Positions 49,520-63,500 of a stretch of 64,000 nucleotides of DNA are shown piece by piece. Where the stretch lies: NCBI RefSeq assembly GCF_000499845.2, contig NC_023759.2, positions 44,300,672 through 44,364,671 on the forward strand, in the 5' to 3' direction. Below the pieces are notes generated by a model that saw only the letters and a list, made by a program, of their open reading frames with translations, had not been told where the DNA came from and ran no database searches. Every line of letters begins with the position of its first letter. The stretch's first letter is position 1. Origin of the DNA: Phaseolus vulgaris (taxonomy: Eukaryota; Streptophyta; Magnoliopsida; Fabales; Fabaceae). Position numbers and translations under genes: made by a program.

Positions 49520-52470
49520 GTTTTCTTTTGCCCTTTTATCTTACTTTGTCAACCTTCAGGTTTATAATTAGTTTAGTAACAAATGTATTAGGTTTCAACA
49601 AATTCATGTTCAAAAAAGTAATTTATGTTTAGTAATGTGCGTTGACATAAAAGACATATATCTTAAATTTTTGATACAGTAAGCGTCGAACTAAATGATA
49701 ACTGTAGTAAATTAAGAATTATATGTAGCTTCAAGAAAAGGTATTGCCAAAAACATCCTCCAAAACTTTCTCGTTCAAGCTTCAATTTAAGGTAACAGTT
49801 AAGTTCATTCATTCTTTAAATATATTTTAACTGTTGGAGGGAGAAATCTTTATCTACATGTTCAGGCTAAATGTAGCTTTTGAGGGTTTAAGAGTGAATC
49901 AAGATAGTGTTAGTATGTTATTAGTGTTTAATATAAAAGTATTACAGTTCCTTTTCCATTTTAACACTATTATTCACAAAATAAAAGTTCTTTTTTTGTG
50001 TGTGTTTCTTTTGTTCATCTAACTTAGAATAATAACTTGTAAATTTGGTCAAAAACATTGTTCAAAGTTTTACAAAACAGTTGCCATAAAAGTTACTCTT
50101 TTAATAAAATTAATAGCATTTTTAACGTAAAATTTTAAAATAAAATCATCCATTTTTTTTTATTTTTTTATGCTACATAAATCATAAGATTTAATTTATT
50201 TTTTAATAGTTAATTTTATTTTGAGATCTAAATTTTATAACCACGTAATTTGATTTTAGGATGTGAAAGTATAAAAAAATATTTTTAGAATTTCTTTTAT
50301 AAGAAATCATATTTTAACTTCAGTACAAGTTTCATAAAAATCATATTTTGTGTTTAGGATGGAAGATGAAATTCTTACATCAAAGAGGCTTTAAGAAATC
50401 TCGATATGGGTGTCTAAGATTAAATATAACTTTTATCATAAAATAATTTTAATTAAATTGTTCATAATAAATTTAAATAATAGCATATGTAATTAAAATA
50501 CTTATTTATTATAAGTTTTATGTATTTATTTATTTTAGACAATTCATAATTATTTATAACAATATAGAATAGGATTTTTTTTCATATGTACACGTTTTAT
50601 AATTATCTGTTATTATAACTATATTTTAAAATTACTGTATTTTGAACTCTTTAATTATCCCTATAATTCAACAATAAAAAAAGTGAGCATAAATTAAATG
50701 CAAACTATTAGTTTTTTTTCTACTGGTTCACGACCTAATGCTTTTTTTTCTCTTTCACACAGATGTGTAATTTATATTACTTCTCAGCATTATTTTTATT
50801 CAAATTACAGATTACACATATCAAATAAAGAAATAATAATAATAATATATTATTTAAATAAATATAAAAATGAAAATTTATTACATTAAAATAAATAATT
50901 AAAATACGGAAAAACTACCTCTTAATAATAATAATAGTTCTTTAACTTCTCCGTCGTCTCACCCTGTCAGTCACAGTTGGAGTTGGAGAATTTACAGGAG
51001 TATATATGTTGCTGTAACTTACAATTGTAATGCCTTTGTTTTTTTTCTTTTGCAACTTTCCAAGGAATTCGATTCAAATAATCTTTGGTCAACATGTTGT
51101 AAAAGGGTACAATGCTTTGGAACTACTCTCCCCTATTACTTACTCCGAATATTAACTAACAATATTTGTATGAACCAGGTACAGTGAAACAACTATGTTT
51201 ATTGAGAAATACTAGGATACAAGAGCACCATCACCTTTTCACAATAACATTTGGAACACATACTGCCAAAAATTACAAGAAATTGATACTTTCGAAGATA
51301 GTTCCAGTTCTACAGCCAAACCAAACAAGTTTATTGGTTAAGGAAATTGTATTGGGGAAATCAGTTCAAATATTAATCAAGTAAGTGATAAGGAATGTGT
51401 ACTTTTTCTCTTAAAAAAATCCTTATTGTTAAGATCAAAAAGTGGACAAATTAAAAATTTATTTAAAAATTGTACTCAGACATGAAATTTTTTAGCTTTT
51501 ATCTTGAACCAGCCATAAATAATCTTTAAAAATTAAATTTCTTCTTATTTTTAGTGATGTTGCTTTTATGAAAGAATTTTGGTAGTAAAGAATATAATTA
51601 AGATAAAATAATATCATTTGGACCAATGTTTTAGATATTGTACAAGTTTTAGAATAGAATAACGAGCTTTTGATCGCCTTAATTTTATAACATGATATTA
51701 TCTTTTCATCTCGATCTTTATTGGATGAGGTGAATAAATTAAGTTTTAAGTTTAGGATTTAGGTCACATAAATTTCTTTTGTGTATCCATAAGGTCATTG
51801 ATCTCTCTAAATTATGAATAGATTTTAAAAAACACAAAAGTAAAAAGTCATGAATTTTACTGTATAAAAAAATCATATAATTAGAAACACCCTTTTTAAA
51901 AAAGTGATTATCATCCTATTTTATAATGAATTAAAAAGAGTTTTATCAAATTTATTATAAGAAAATATTTTAAAATATTTGAGACTTTGTTGTAGATGTA
52001 AATAAACAAAGAGTATTGAACCACCTAATAGTTTCAATTAATGTTTTTCATTTCCTTTGTGATATTGTTTTGTTTGTACATAATACTACTTTGATGTTTT
52101 TAAGCAACATACCATTTTCCTTTTGATTGTAATATAAATAAAAGAATTAGTTTTAACTACATTAATAGTGTTTAGCTTTCAACTTGAAGACGCTAGTTAA
52201 ATTAAAATCTGAAGCTTCAAAATTCTTGGAAGAAATTATAATTAATAAGTAACTTAGTATACAATTTTAATCACAAGTCAATGTTGAGATTTGTCTTCAA
52301 TAGCGCTTAGCAATGAAATTGGCGCTTAAGCACTTAAATCACTAATTCAAAATTTAAAAGTGCTTTAGCGTGAAATGGAATTTATTTTGCCACTTTAGCT
52401 GTTGGCAAAACATGGAAAAGAAAAAGTTGAATATAAATGAGTCGTGGCAGTTAAAATGTGCAGAGACAAC
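49520..52470. other. Intergenic spacer, AT-rich
   Basis: No coding, RNA or TIR signal that I can support. A short ORF at 51166-51384 has no recognisable motif. Confidence 0.5.
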
Positions 52471-52477
52471 AATATTG

Positions 52478-52509
52478 ACACGTGTTAACCCGGAGGTGAA
52501 GCACGTGGC
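52478..52509 (+). promoter_or_regulatory. Paired G-box/ABRE elements
   Basis: ACACGTGT (52478-52485) and CACGTGGC (52502-52509) lie 24 bp apart and about 195-220 bp before the start codon at 52701. These are canonical bZIP (ABF/AREB) and bHLH binding sites, and two copies are typical of ABA- and dehydration-responsive promoters. A TTATTTAAAA TATA-like box follows at 52609-52618. Confidence 0.7.
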
Positions 52510-52700
52510 AGAGAATTCTAGCACAACCGCGAGTGCTCCATAGCTCGAACATATCCTCCTCAACTTCCAGCACTTTCCAGTGACCAAATGTTCCCAACAC
52601 CGAAGCTCTTATTTAAAAAGAACTTCAGATATTGCATCATAGCATGGAACAACATCACTGAAGAAGCAGAAGAGAGTGAAAAAAAAAATCAAAATCAAGA

Positions 52701-53141
52701 ATGAAGCCAATTGACGATAAACAAGAGAAGGTGACGATCAGAGCGGTGAGCCGCGACGAGGAAGGAAGAAAGAGGGTGGAGAAGATAGAGGTCGGCACTC
52801 ACAACGTCGAAACCCTAAAGTACGTCGAGAAGAAGCTCATCAACAAGGGTATCCAGCGCCAGGACCGCCACCCCGCCGGTGGCATCGGCATCGGACGACA
52901 GCCTCCAAAGTCCGGCCACGGCGGCAAGTTCACTTGGGAGGGCCCCGCTGACATGGCGGAGAACGAGCTCATGGCGGCGCCCGCGGCCATTGACGAGGGG
53001 GACCCCAACTATGAGGATGGCGAAGAGAAGGGAGAGGAAGTGGAGGAGTTAGTTGTTGGGGAGGTTGAAGTGGGCAAGGTTGGTGAGGAACACGTTGGGG
53101 TTGCAAGGATTGACATTGATCCTCGTCTGAATACGAACTAA
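52701..53141 (+). CDS. Small hydrophilic plant protein of unknown function (146 aa)
   Basis: Single exon, complete, starting MKPIDDKQEKVTIRAVSRDE. It is highly charged, with no signal peptide or membrane segment. A central conserved-looking block reads KGIQRQDRHPAGGIGIGR followed by PPKSGHGGKFTWEGP (about residues 49-81). Then comes an acidic Glu/Val-rich tail (about 101-135) and a closing ARIDIDPRL. I recall similar small proteins in legumes and other eudicots but cannot name a characterised member. It is GC-richer than its flanks, and the promoter carries two ABREs, so a stress- or seed-related hydrophilic protein is a reasonable inference but unproven. Confidence 0.8.
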   Translation: MKPIDDKQEKVTIRAVSRDEEGRKRVEKIEVGTHNVETLKYVEKKLINKGIQRQDRHPAGGIGIGRQPPKSGHGGKFTWEGPADMAENELMAAPAAIDEGDPNYEDGEEKGEEVEELVVGEVEVGKVGEEHVGVARIDIDPRLNTN

Positions 53142-53908
53142 TTAACCATGATGTTATTTGGTTTGCTAATGTACATTGGTTTTGATGTTTTCCTTTTACT
53201 TACTTAATCTAGATTTCTAATAAATCCCATATTAGTTTCTTTTTTAGCTCCATTCTCGTATTAAGAGATAAATTATCTTTCTTGGATTTTATTAAACGTT
53301 TTATACACAGAATTGTCTTGGTGTAAATGTTTAATAACCCTTTTAGTCCTATTAAAGTTCAAGAGTCTAACTATATCCCAATTCTTTATGATTCATGATT
53401 TTTCTATTATTAAACACAGATTTATTTTTCAATTTTGCCATTTATTTTATCATTTATTCTATGCACATTGAACTACATCATATTGAATAATAAAAAATTA
53501 CAATCACTATATTGAATTACGTTTGTAAAATGTAATATAAATATTTTTTTCTAAAATATTGGAATTACGTTAAACTAGGGATTACCTTAAATTAAATATA
53601 TACTAATATTCGAAAACATTTTTATAAGAGAGCATATAAGATAAGATTTTATTTTCAAACAACTATTTTAAAATTAAAATTTGGGGTTATTTCTAAGAGC
53701 TATTAATATAAAGAATATTTAAGCATGAAAACTAAACTTTTTTTCATTTTTATTATTCTTAGAGCTTGCTTGAATCTAAAAGAAAAAAAAAATCAAACTT
53801 GTTAGTTTTGGTAGTTTATTCATGCACCTTTACATTTTTTTTTCCTGCAACCCCACATGTTGTGAGGTTGGACATAGACAAAATTTACATGGACACAGAC
53901 AAATTTAT

Positions 53909-53972
53909 AGATAAAATTGTCCCTATAGGTTGGACACAGTAGATAAAATTGTCCCTATAGGTTGGACACAGT
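53909..53972. repeat. Perfect 32-bp tandem duplication
   Basis: AGATAAAATTGTCCCTATAG begins both units, at 53909 and 53941; the units are identical over 32 bp. Partial related strings (AAAATTTACATGGACA) flank both sides. Confidence 0.95.
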
Positions 53973-54187
53973 CAAAATTTACATGGACAATGATATGAAT
54001 GACAATATTAATTCAAAATAAAATAAAAAAATCAACATCCATAATTAAAAAAAATTATTCGGATCCATCAATTTATAATAAAATTTATGTAAACTTTGCT
54101 GTTGGAACATCCCTTATTTGAAAAAAAAAAAAAAATTAATGAATCCGTAAAAAAAATTATAAATCTGTAACACACTCTGTCAGTTTC

Positions 54188-54245
54188 GAGATTTAAAAAA
54201 AGAAAAATGTAAAGGTGAGATTTAAAAAAAGAAAAATGTAAAGGT
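54188..54245. repeat. Perfect 29-bp tandem duplication
   Basis: GAGATTTAAAAAAAGAAAAA followed by TGTAAAGGT is repeated head to tail at 54188 and 54217. Confidence 0.95.
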
Positions 54246-56235
54246 GCAGGAGGAAACTGCCGTTAGTTTTGGTGGAACTATGAGAATACGGGCCTTCTCT
54301 AAGCCCATATCATGTTTATCGTTTATAAGTAAAGGGCCTTCTATCACTATGCGCAATTCATTAATTAGATTGGTTTGAGTTTCAGAGGTTGAATAACTCT
54401 TCATTAGCCCCTCATTTTAAATTAAACTCTCTTTTTTCATTTAAGCACCAATATTGTTATATCGTGTTTGGACCTTTATTTGCTATGAAAAAAAAAATTG
54501 TTCATTAAAAACATGTACTTTTTGGTTTTAATCATAATTTTTTTAAATAACATTGTTTTTCTAATTTCTTGGTTACACTCGAAGTTCATGTTTCACCTGA
54601 CTAAAATTACGTTTCTAAGCAATGATCTGAAAAAAAGTTCATCGCTGATTATAAGAACACTTGAAGAGAAGCATTGCTTAAACTTTGTCTTTTTTATAAG
54701 GAGTCCAACCTCAGTTACCATAGCTCTTCATATGCATCTATATCATAAACTTAATCATGTAAGTAACGTCATGGACTGTGTATAAACTTATGCTTAATAG
54801 TGTTTCTGATATTACAACACAAAATACAACATTTAATAAGTTTATTAATTTTTTTAAAAATATCTCGAGAGTTATACTTATCACTATGCTTACCAGTAAA
54901 TGTTATAAATATTTTTATATGCGTAGAGCATAGAAATTAAATTCAAGCAATGTTTATATTTGCTTAAATATAATTATTTAAATCTCATTTTATTCTTCTA
55001 AACTTTCGAGTTAAGAAAAATTATTTGCCTCAATTTTAATTATGTTTTAGCATTTCTCAATAGATATTATCATTAATTTAAAAAAAAATGGGTTGACATG
55101 TAAGTATATATGAATTGTTTTCTGGTACTAATTATCCGTATAATGTATACTTTTTTTGTTTCATGACCTTATGTAGGATAAGAAGCTCTTTTGGAAAAAT
55201 ACAGAACCCCTTCTTTAGTTCTCTGTTGCGACTATTCTTGGAGCACAAATTTGACTTTTGTATAGGATGCGCATAATGAAGGATTTTTGTAATTGATTTT
55301 GAGGGACTAGTAAACTATTCTCCTGGTTCATAGTTTTGTGTTGGATGGTACCGTTTAGGCAACTAGAGGGGAAGTCTATTTGTAGGTTTTTTATTGGGCA
55401 AATTCTTTCTTCACCTCCGCACCTTCTCCCTCTTGTAAAGTAGGTTTTAACTTTTTTAAAAGTTTTAAATAATTTTAAAGGAAGTATAACTTAATATTTT
55501 AAAATAACCATCTATGCACTTTATACATTCTTTCTATAGTAATACTTTCATTTTTTAATCGCTGAAAGAACAATTTCATTATTTAAGTGTGCGTGAGATG
55601 TTTAATAAAAATATTTGTTCTATTAAATTTTTCCCATTGCAAAGATGATTTATTGTGTTTTGTATTTTTTTTTTTTGCACCTCTTTTTTTTTTTTTAAAG
55701 TTTTGTGGCTTCCAAAAAAATGAAATAAAAGGAAACAAAAACATAACCATAGCTATCACTAGTAAAAACACCACAAAACTTACCTCAACCACTAATATTC
55801 ACCACAAGCAACTACCATCACTTGAAAATGAAGAAAAAAATACCTTGTTTCCAACATAATCATAAAAATATTATTGAATTAAACAAAAAATATTTTTTCT
55901 TTTTATTATCTCCCCTTAGTGTCACATTTTTTGTTTTTCTTTTTTTGATATGGATTGGCACAACTATCTTTACCACACTTCAATTTATTTTTTATTATTA
56001 ATAATAAAAAAATTAGTTAGTTTATGTCAAATAATATTTTATTAATATTTGTAATTGAAAAATCAATAAATTCATTTTTAACAAATTGATAAGTGTGGCC
56101 AAATTTAAATTCTCAAAGTACAATTTTCAAGTTTTGGTAAAAGAACTTGATCGAGAGAGGAGTCTCCCTTAAAAAAAGTTAATTAAATTTTAGGATTTTT
56201 TTTTTTAATTTCACACTTCATTTTAGATTTGGATA

Positions 56236-57546
56236 AATTGTATTAATCTTTTTGTTGTGTTCTAGTCTGTTCTAGTCTGATCTGTTTGTTCAGGTTGGTT
56301 CAGTCTAGTCAGGTTTGGTTTGGTCTGATATGGATTGATTTGGTCTTGTTTAGTTAAGTCTAGTCTATCTCGGTTCAGTTTGGTCCAATTCGGTCTAGTC
56401 TATTTTGGTTTAGTTCGTTTCAGTTCGGTTTGATCAGGTTTGGTTCGATTTGGTCCAATTCGGTTTGGTTTGGTTCAAAAATAAAGTGTAAAAGACGAAT
56501 AAGGGTGACAAAGTGGGTCTGTCTTAGGTTCAATCCAATTCGGTTTGCTCCATTCCGATATGGGTTGGTCTAGTTTGGTTCGGTTAGGTATGGTATGGTT
56601 CACTTTAGTTCCGTCTGGTCCGATATGGTTTGGTTTGATATGGTCTAGTCCGATTTTGTTTGGTCTAGTACAGTTGGGGTTGGTTTGGTTTGGTCCAGTT
56701 CGATCCAATCTGGTTTGGTCTGGTCTGGTTTAGTTCAATCTGGTTCAATTCGGTTTGGGTCGGCCCAGTTCCTTTTCGTTTGGTCCGGTCCGATTCGGCT
56801 TGGTCTGGTTCGGTTTGTTCCATTTTTGGTCCAATCCAATCTGATTTGATTCAATTGGGTGGGTTTGGTCTGATTCGGTTCGGTCTTGTCTGGTTCGGTT
56901 CAGTGTGGTTTAGATTGGTCCGGTGCGGTTTTGTTTGATCTAGTCCGGTTCGGTCAAATTCGGCCGAGTCCAGTCTGGTTCGGTCTGGTTCGATTCACTC
57001 TGGTCTGGTTCGGTTCGCTCAGGTCTGGTTTAGTTTCATTTGGTCTGGTCTAGTTCGATCCGATTTGGTTTGGTCTGCTCTGGTCCTGTCTGATCTATTT
57101 TGGTTTGGTCTTGTCCGATTCGGTCTAGTCTATTTCAGTCTGGTCTTATCCGGTCTGATCCTACCTATTATGGTCCTGTTCGATCTAGTTTGGTCCAGTT
57201 TAATCCGGTCTGATCTGGTTCAGTTCGGTCTATTATGGTTCAATCTGGTTTGGTTCGGTCCGGTTCAATCCGGTTTGGTCTGGTTCGATCCGGTATGGTT
57301 TGGTTCCTTTTAGTTTTGTTTGGCCAAATTATTTTAGTTGCATCCGGTCTGGATACCGGTTTGGTCTGGTTTGGTTTGGCCGGTCGTGTTTGGTCTGTTT
57401 TGTTCTGATCTTGTTTGCTGTATGGTTTGGTCTAGTTCGATTTAGACTGGTTTGAACCGCTCAATCCAATTTATTTCGGTTGGATCCGGTCCGATCTGAT
57501 GAGTTTGGTTTAATCTGATTTGGTCAAGTTTAGTCTCATCTAGTCA
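56236..57546. repeat. Degenerate pentanucleotide array, GGTTT/GGTCT/GGTTC family
   Basis: About 1.3 kb in which the plus strand is made of five-base words, mostly (G/A)(G/A)T(T/C)(T/C/A), for example GGTTT GGTCT GGTTC GATCC. The phase is largely held over tens of words and is interrupted once at about 56476-56525 by non-repeat sequence. The plus strand is almost pure G/T/C with few A, a strong strand asymmetry. All frames stay open because 15 nt encode a five-residue pattern such as GLVWF, so ORFs here are not genes. Confidence 0.9.
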
Positions 57547-60500
57547 CAAAATGATATTAAAAAAATGATTACTTGAGTTTAAAGAAAAAAAAAACTCAAA
57601 ATACGTATTCTTGTAATACTCTAATGTCATCACTCAAACTCATCTATAGATTGATAAAAAAAAATACACAATTTTCCAGTAGAAACGAGTATATTGAATG
57701 TATATATAAAAAAGAGTTATTGAATTCATGTATATTTTTAATTTTTTATAATATATAAAGCATAGCCTTTGTAGTTTTTTTAAGTTTTCTTCAATTAGGT
57801 TTAGGTTTGTAGAGTTTGAGAGCAACGAAATGAAATTGAATAGCATAAGCATCAATGTTGAAGGCGGTTAAATAGATCGAGGATCTGTTGAAGTTTTAAG
57901 GATTTAAATAATGAGTTGGAGGTGAGCTTTCTATTACATTAATCAAGTTGTTGTTGGGAACATGAACTGAACTAAAAGCTTCGGATTGAAGAAGTTTGAA
58001 GTTTGAACGGTCGAAGAGTTGAAGTATGAAAAAGGACGTGTTGAGGGTTACGGTCTTTGCTTCGAGATGTTACGGAATTTTCAATGTGGTTCCACTGTCA
58101 TCTTCTGCTTCCCACCAATGTTCACACCATTTCACACTCATTGGATTGCAGAACTTCCAAATGTTAATGATTGCAAGTGCAGCTATTTTTAACCACGGAA
58201 ACCAATTCGCCGCTGTTTTTATTGGTTTGCTTCTGACACAATCACATTCCATTTCTCTTTGCTGCTAAATTGAAATTGAAATAAAGTGTTTAAGCAGATA
58301 CATGTCTTCCAATTACTCAGCTTTCAAGAAAAGGAATCGTGGTCTTAACGAAGCTGGTAAAGTGTTACCTGCACATCAATTGCTTCCATGCATCATCATC
58401 ATCTTCTTCTTATGCCTAAGGGGTTAAAGTGAGTGCGTGTGTCAAAAGGGTCGCATCTTCAGATTATAAGATACATTTTTCAGATGTCAAAATGAATACA
58501 GTTTTATTTAATTTCTCTACAAATAATGACTTTATTTTATTTTTTATATTATACTACAAATCGATTAAAAGTTATATTAAAAACTTATTAATTTTTAATT
58601 ATAGAACCTTTTAGGACTGGATGACCATTTTTATATGTAGTGTATTTTATTTAAGCCACAAAAATGGATGAAATTGATTCAGCATATTTGTTTAATTGTT
58701 CCTTTGTGTCTTTAGGTACATGAGACTATCGAGTAAACTATATATTGCAATCATTAATATTATGTTGACAACTAAGCATAATCCGAGGTTGATTAGTGAT
58801 ATTGTTGTGACTATTTTAGCTAATCAATGGTACTGATCTACTGTTAACCTAATTTCGAATATTATTTACTGAATGTTTTTGTATTAATAAGAACTTGACT
58901 AGTAAATATTATATATATATATGAAAGAAATTAAAATATTTATAACTATTTATAAAAAGTTAAAGGTTGTATTCAAATTATTCAGTACGGGGTTTCTGTT
59001 TTGAAAATGTTCAATTTTTTTTTTAATTTTCAAGATCTACCAACAAAATCGAATGGAAGGATAGTAACAAACATTTTTTAAAATAAAGTACAAAATGTAC
59101 CATTTTAAAATAAAGTACAAAATGTAACATTTGAAAACGAATATAAATTAAATAATAATTTATATCTCTACATATAATATTTAGACAAATGCTTTAATTT
59201 ATCCAAAAAATATTTTAAATGAAGATAATAAGATTTATTGTTTACAGATGCAGTTTTCTTTCATCAAGATTGTAATAGTTCAATTTTTACGAATTAAAAC
59301 TTACAGAGTACATTTAAAATCTTTAGATATATAAATATGTATTGAATCTATAGGTATATTATTAATTAAACACACAGTCAATTGGAAGATTATACATATC
59401 ATTCACATGAAATATACAATGATAGATTGAAAAATCAATACTAGATTAAAACTTAAAAGATATAACATGTTATAATATCTAATTTGTGAGCTCATCACTT
59501 TGATATACATCACATCTAGAAACTTTTAATAATAGAGTAGGTTTTACACATATGATTAAATATTAGTAACTTTTCACTTCAATTTAATTTAAAAACAAAC
59601 ATATGTCAACTCTTCATTATATAATATATTTATTTATCTATGTGCATCATTAGATTTTGGACATTTTATTTAATTTTTAATTTAATATTTATATCACATT
59701 AAATATATAACTTAATAGTATATATTCTATCACTAGTTATGCATACATATTCATCAAAATAATATTATTATGTTATTACTCCCAACCCAACATCATCCAT
59801 ATAATATATTGAATCCATCTATTATACAATGATTCACAATGTATTTTTATCATAATAGTATCGCTTTAATTATTACTTACAAAAAAAAATATTCTAAAAC
59901 AAATTATAGTTCAATACAATTAATATATCCAAATCCATGTACTAGTAAAAGAAAATTATTAAATAAAATAAAATAAAAAACTTCAAAAAGTTAAAAAGAA
60001 AATAATAATAATAATGAATTTTGTAAATAAACAAATAATAGTTTAAACTTGATTATATATATTTAAATGCAACTTTTTTATTTTAACCTTTATTCTTTTT
60101 AAAGTCATTGGTATTAAATAGGAAAATCTAATCTTGCATTCACTGATTTTTAGATAAGATGGGTTTTTTAAGTCAATGAACAATTAGAAGACCAATTTTC
60201 AACTAAGTTGATTGAACTTCTACTAATATAGAATGATTAAAATAGAAAAAAAAAACTTAATTACTTTGACTTAAACAAATTGAGTATTTAAAGGAATGGT
60301 AAAAGAAACCATCACAAAAGGAATAATAAGTGTGTCATCTAATAAAATAATAACTCAGTTAAATAAAATTATAATAAATAAATGTTATATTAAATTCACT
60401 ACTATAAAATATATATTTTACAATGAGTGATTTAAAATATTTGAAGCTAAAAATAATGATATTTTGTAAATAGATACAAAATGATATATTAATTATAGAT

Positions 60501-63500
60501 TTGACTGATATAAAAATACTTTTTTGTATCTATTAAAAGTTAGAGTCCAAGTTAAAAGCATTTATTACATCAATTAAACTTTTAATCAATGTAAACATCT
60601 CTTGCAAAATAATGGTCAAGGATTTTGATATTACTTGTTGGACAATTTGAAGGAAGGAAAAAACATGGAGATATTCACCAATACATCAAGAATCAACAAC
60701 AAAATAAAACTTGACAAAAAAATTAAAATAATAAATTTATGACTTTTTTTTTTACAAATTAATTGTTTATCATTTTCATTTCTACCAAATGAAAAACTTT
60801 CAACTCAACCTTAAATCATTAACGTAAACGACAATAACGTATAACATACTCACTCTTTTTTAAAAAAGAACCAACATACCCACGATAAGGACACACAACC
60901 ACCAAGATATATCAATTTATCATATTTTTGTTAAATGTTATAGAAATTAAAATTTTACCATAAAATAAAATTTAAATATACTATTTTAAATTGTAATTGC
61001 AGTGTTTTGTGTGTGAAGCATGGAACGATAAATGTGAATATTTTTTTCAAAAAAATAATATTTTGAAATCTATTAAAAATATTAAATTTAGCCTCACTAA
61101 CAATTTAAATATGTGTATCTATATTTGAATATGTGTTTTTTTAAGAGATGTTAAAATTGATATGGTTCAATAGGTTAACTCGTATGATTTATGAATCAAG
61201 TGATGTTAGATTTAAAAACTAATTATTTAAGATTTAAATAAGATTTTTCTTTTAATTTGACTTGTTTAGTCTGTGCGTACATGGAGAAAGGTTGAGTTTG
61301 ACACCTTTATTTTAAGGTATATCAAGATTGCTAAGTATATTATTAAATGATATTTCGTATAGCTAAAATATATTATTAAATGATATTTCATTTAGCTATA
61401 TGAATAAGAGAAAGTTAAGAGATAGATAAAGTGTTGATGATTTCTAATTTAAAACTAATTAGTAGAAACATCTCAACTAATAGTATATATAATATCTATA
61501 TATTTTAATTTATATTGTTAATTTCATAGTCACATTAACTTTTGCCTATTTTATACATCTTTGACACGTTATGTTATGTTATCAAAATTATTTGAAATGA
61601 TATTTTATACTAAGATACATTATGTTGCTTTATAATGAATATTGGTATTGAATATTAAACTTTAAATTGTTGAGCATGGTTTTCTTTTATAAATTAGTTG
61701 TAATTTTTTAATTTTAAATTAAGACAAAGATAATTTTTTACTAATTCAAATTTTATTATTATTAATTCTAATTTTATTATCTTAAACTAAACTATTTTAC
61801 CGTTATTATTATATGGTCAGATTACATGGATGTTATTATTCCTATCTTATAACTTCCTGTAATTGTAATTTGATTATATATATTATTGAAATAAATCAAA
61901 ATAAATGAAATCAATTCAACAGCTTTGAAATCTGATGTAATTACCTCCTTACTACAACTTTTTGTCTCCTCTTATTTCCTTCAATTATCTTAGATTAGTA
62001 AAAAAATTATAATTCATTTTAAAATATATATCAGACTATATTTTTTTATTTTTTTTAATTTGACACGTAAGGTTAGATGAAAGTGGTTAGGCCACTTGTC
62101 CTAACAACTTAGGTATAGAAGTATGTTTATTATATATACGGGTGAGTCTATATAATTATTGATTTAAAATTAGAGGCTATAAATGATTTCCTTGCATATG
62201 GAATTTTTTTTTCTATGTATCTATAACATTATTCATTAAACATCAAAATCTATAAGTCATTTAATTCATGTAAGATTTTTTTTGAGTAATTTACATTATT
62301 CCTTGTCAGAAAAATATTCTATTAGTTTAAAGTAAAAAACTATAAACTCTTTTCTAATGTATTGAAATTCCCCAAATTATTAATTCTTAATAAAATAAAC
62401 TACAAACTGCTTTTTATATATTAAAATTCCAATTAGGATATCTCGGCTGAAAGTCAAGGTCTATTTAAACTATTTTCTTCTTATATTTAAATTTTAAATA
62501 CATTTATGTATGTATTATTATCTTTAATATATATTGATTTTTTCAAGATTGGTATTTATTAGTATACTTTTTAAAATTAGAGTTTATATATATTCTATGA
62601 TTATTGTTATGATATGTTTTTTTATATTTAAAATATACTAAAAGAACCAATAACGTTTCGCATCTATGAAAGATGCGAATATTACGTTACGTTGTCTTAC
62701 CCGTTATGTTCAAATTTACACTCTTCTCCCCTAACAAATTAAATTATTTTTTATCCCATTTAGTTTCAAAGAATCATTTGACTAAAAAAACTATGTTAAA
62801 GACCGATTTTAAGTTAATCCTACTTCTCAATCTTCCATCATCAGGGAGTTTGTTTCTGTATATTCAAAACTTTCATATCATTAAAAGCCGAGGGGAAATG
62901 ATAGTTTATAATGATTTTTTTCCTTAACCTCTCTCTAGACATTTTAAAAGAAAAATTATAAAAAAATTAAATTCAGATGCCAACCTCATAATTTTATACT
63001 AGTTGAACTCGCATAACAACTTTTAATAGATAAAATATATTACAAATTGTTATTTTTTTTCTATGATAATATAATAATTTAATATACAACTTTTTTACTG
63101 AAAAACTAATTGTTAATATTCGAGATAAAAAAATATAAGGACGTTAAACGAGGTTGTATCTATTTATATGTTATATAATATGATCTGATAATTTTAATAA
63201 ATTTTTATTGTGGTAAATTTAATATCATATTAAAAGTAAATTTTAAATTTAATTTAATTTTATAAAATTAGTTTGAAAGATGAATGTACATCAATTTATA
63301 TGTTATAAAATATTCTTGTCATATTTTTAACAAATTAAAATTTATAACCCTTTTCATATTCTTTTAATATATAAAAATTTGGTTAGACATGAACATCGAG
63401 TCTACAAACTATGATTAAAAAATTTAGAATACTGTAGTGTCAAGTCAATGGATTAAACTATTTTGTTTGAGTAATGAAAAATAAGGTAATAGTTACATTA

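Larger units (their letters stand above)
53142..56235. other. Intergenic spacer with two short tandem duplications
   Basis: AT-rich. Contains the perfect 32-bp and 29-bp tandem duplications listed separately and long T-runs around 55660-55700. No gene is supported. Confidence 0.5.

Noticed and set aside
56545..57313. ORFs of 60-82 aa rich in Gly, Leu, Val, Trp and Phe
   Set aside because: They are translations of a pentanucleotide repeat.
56236..57546. Interstitial telomere-like repeat
   Set aside because: The words are pentanucleotides of the GGTTT/GGTCT type, not the plant heptamer TTTAGGG, and phase and composition differ.
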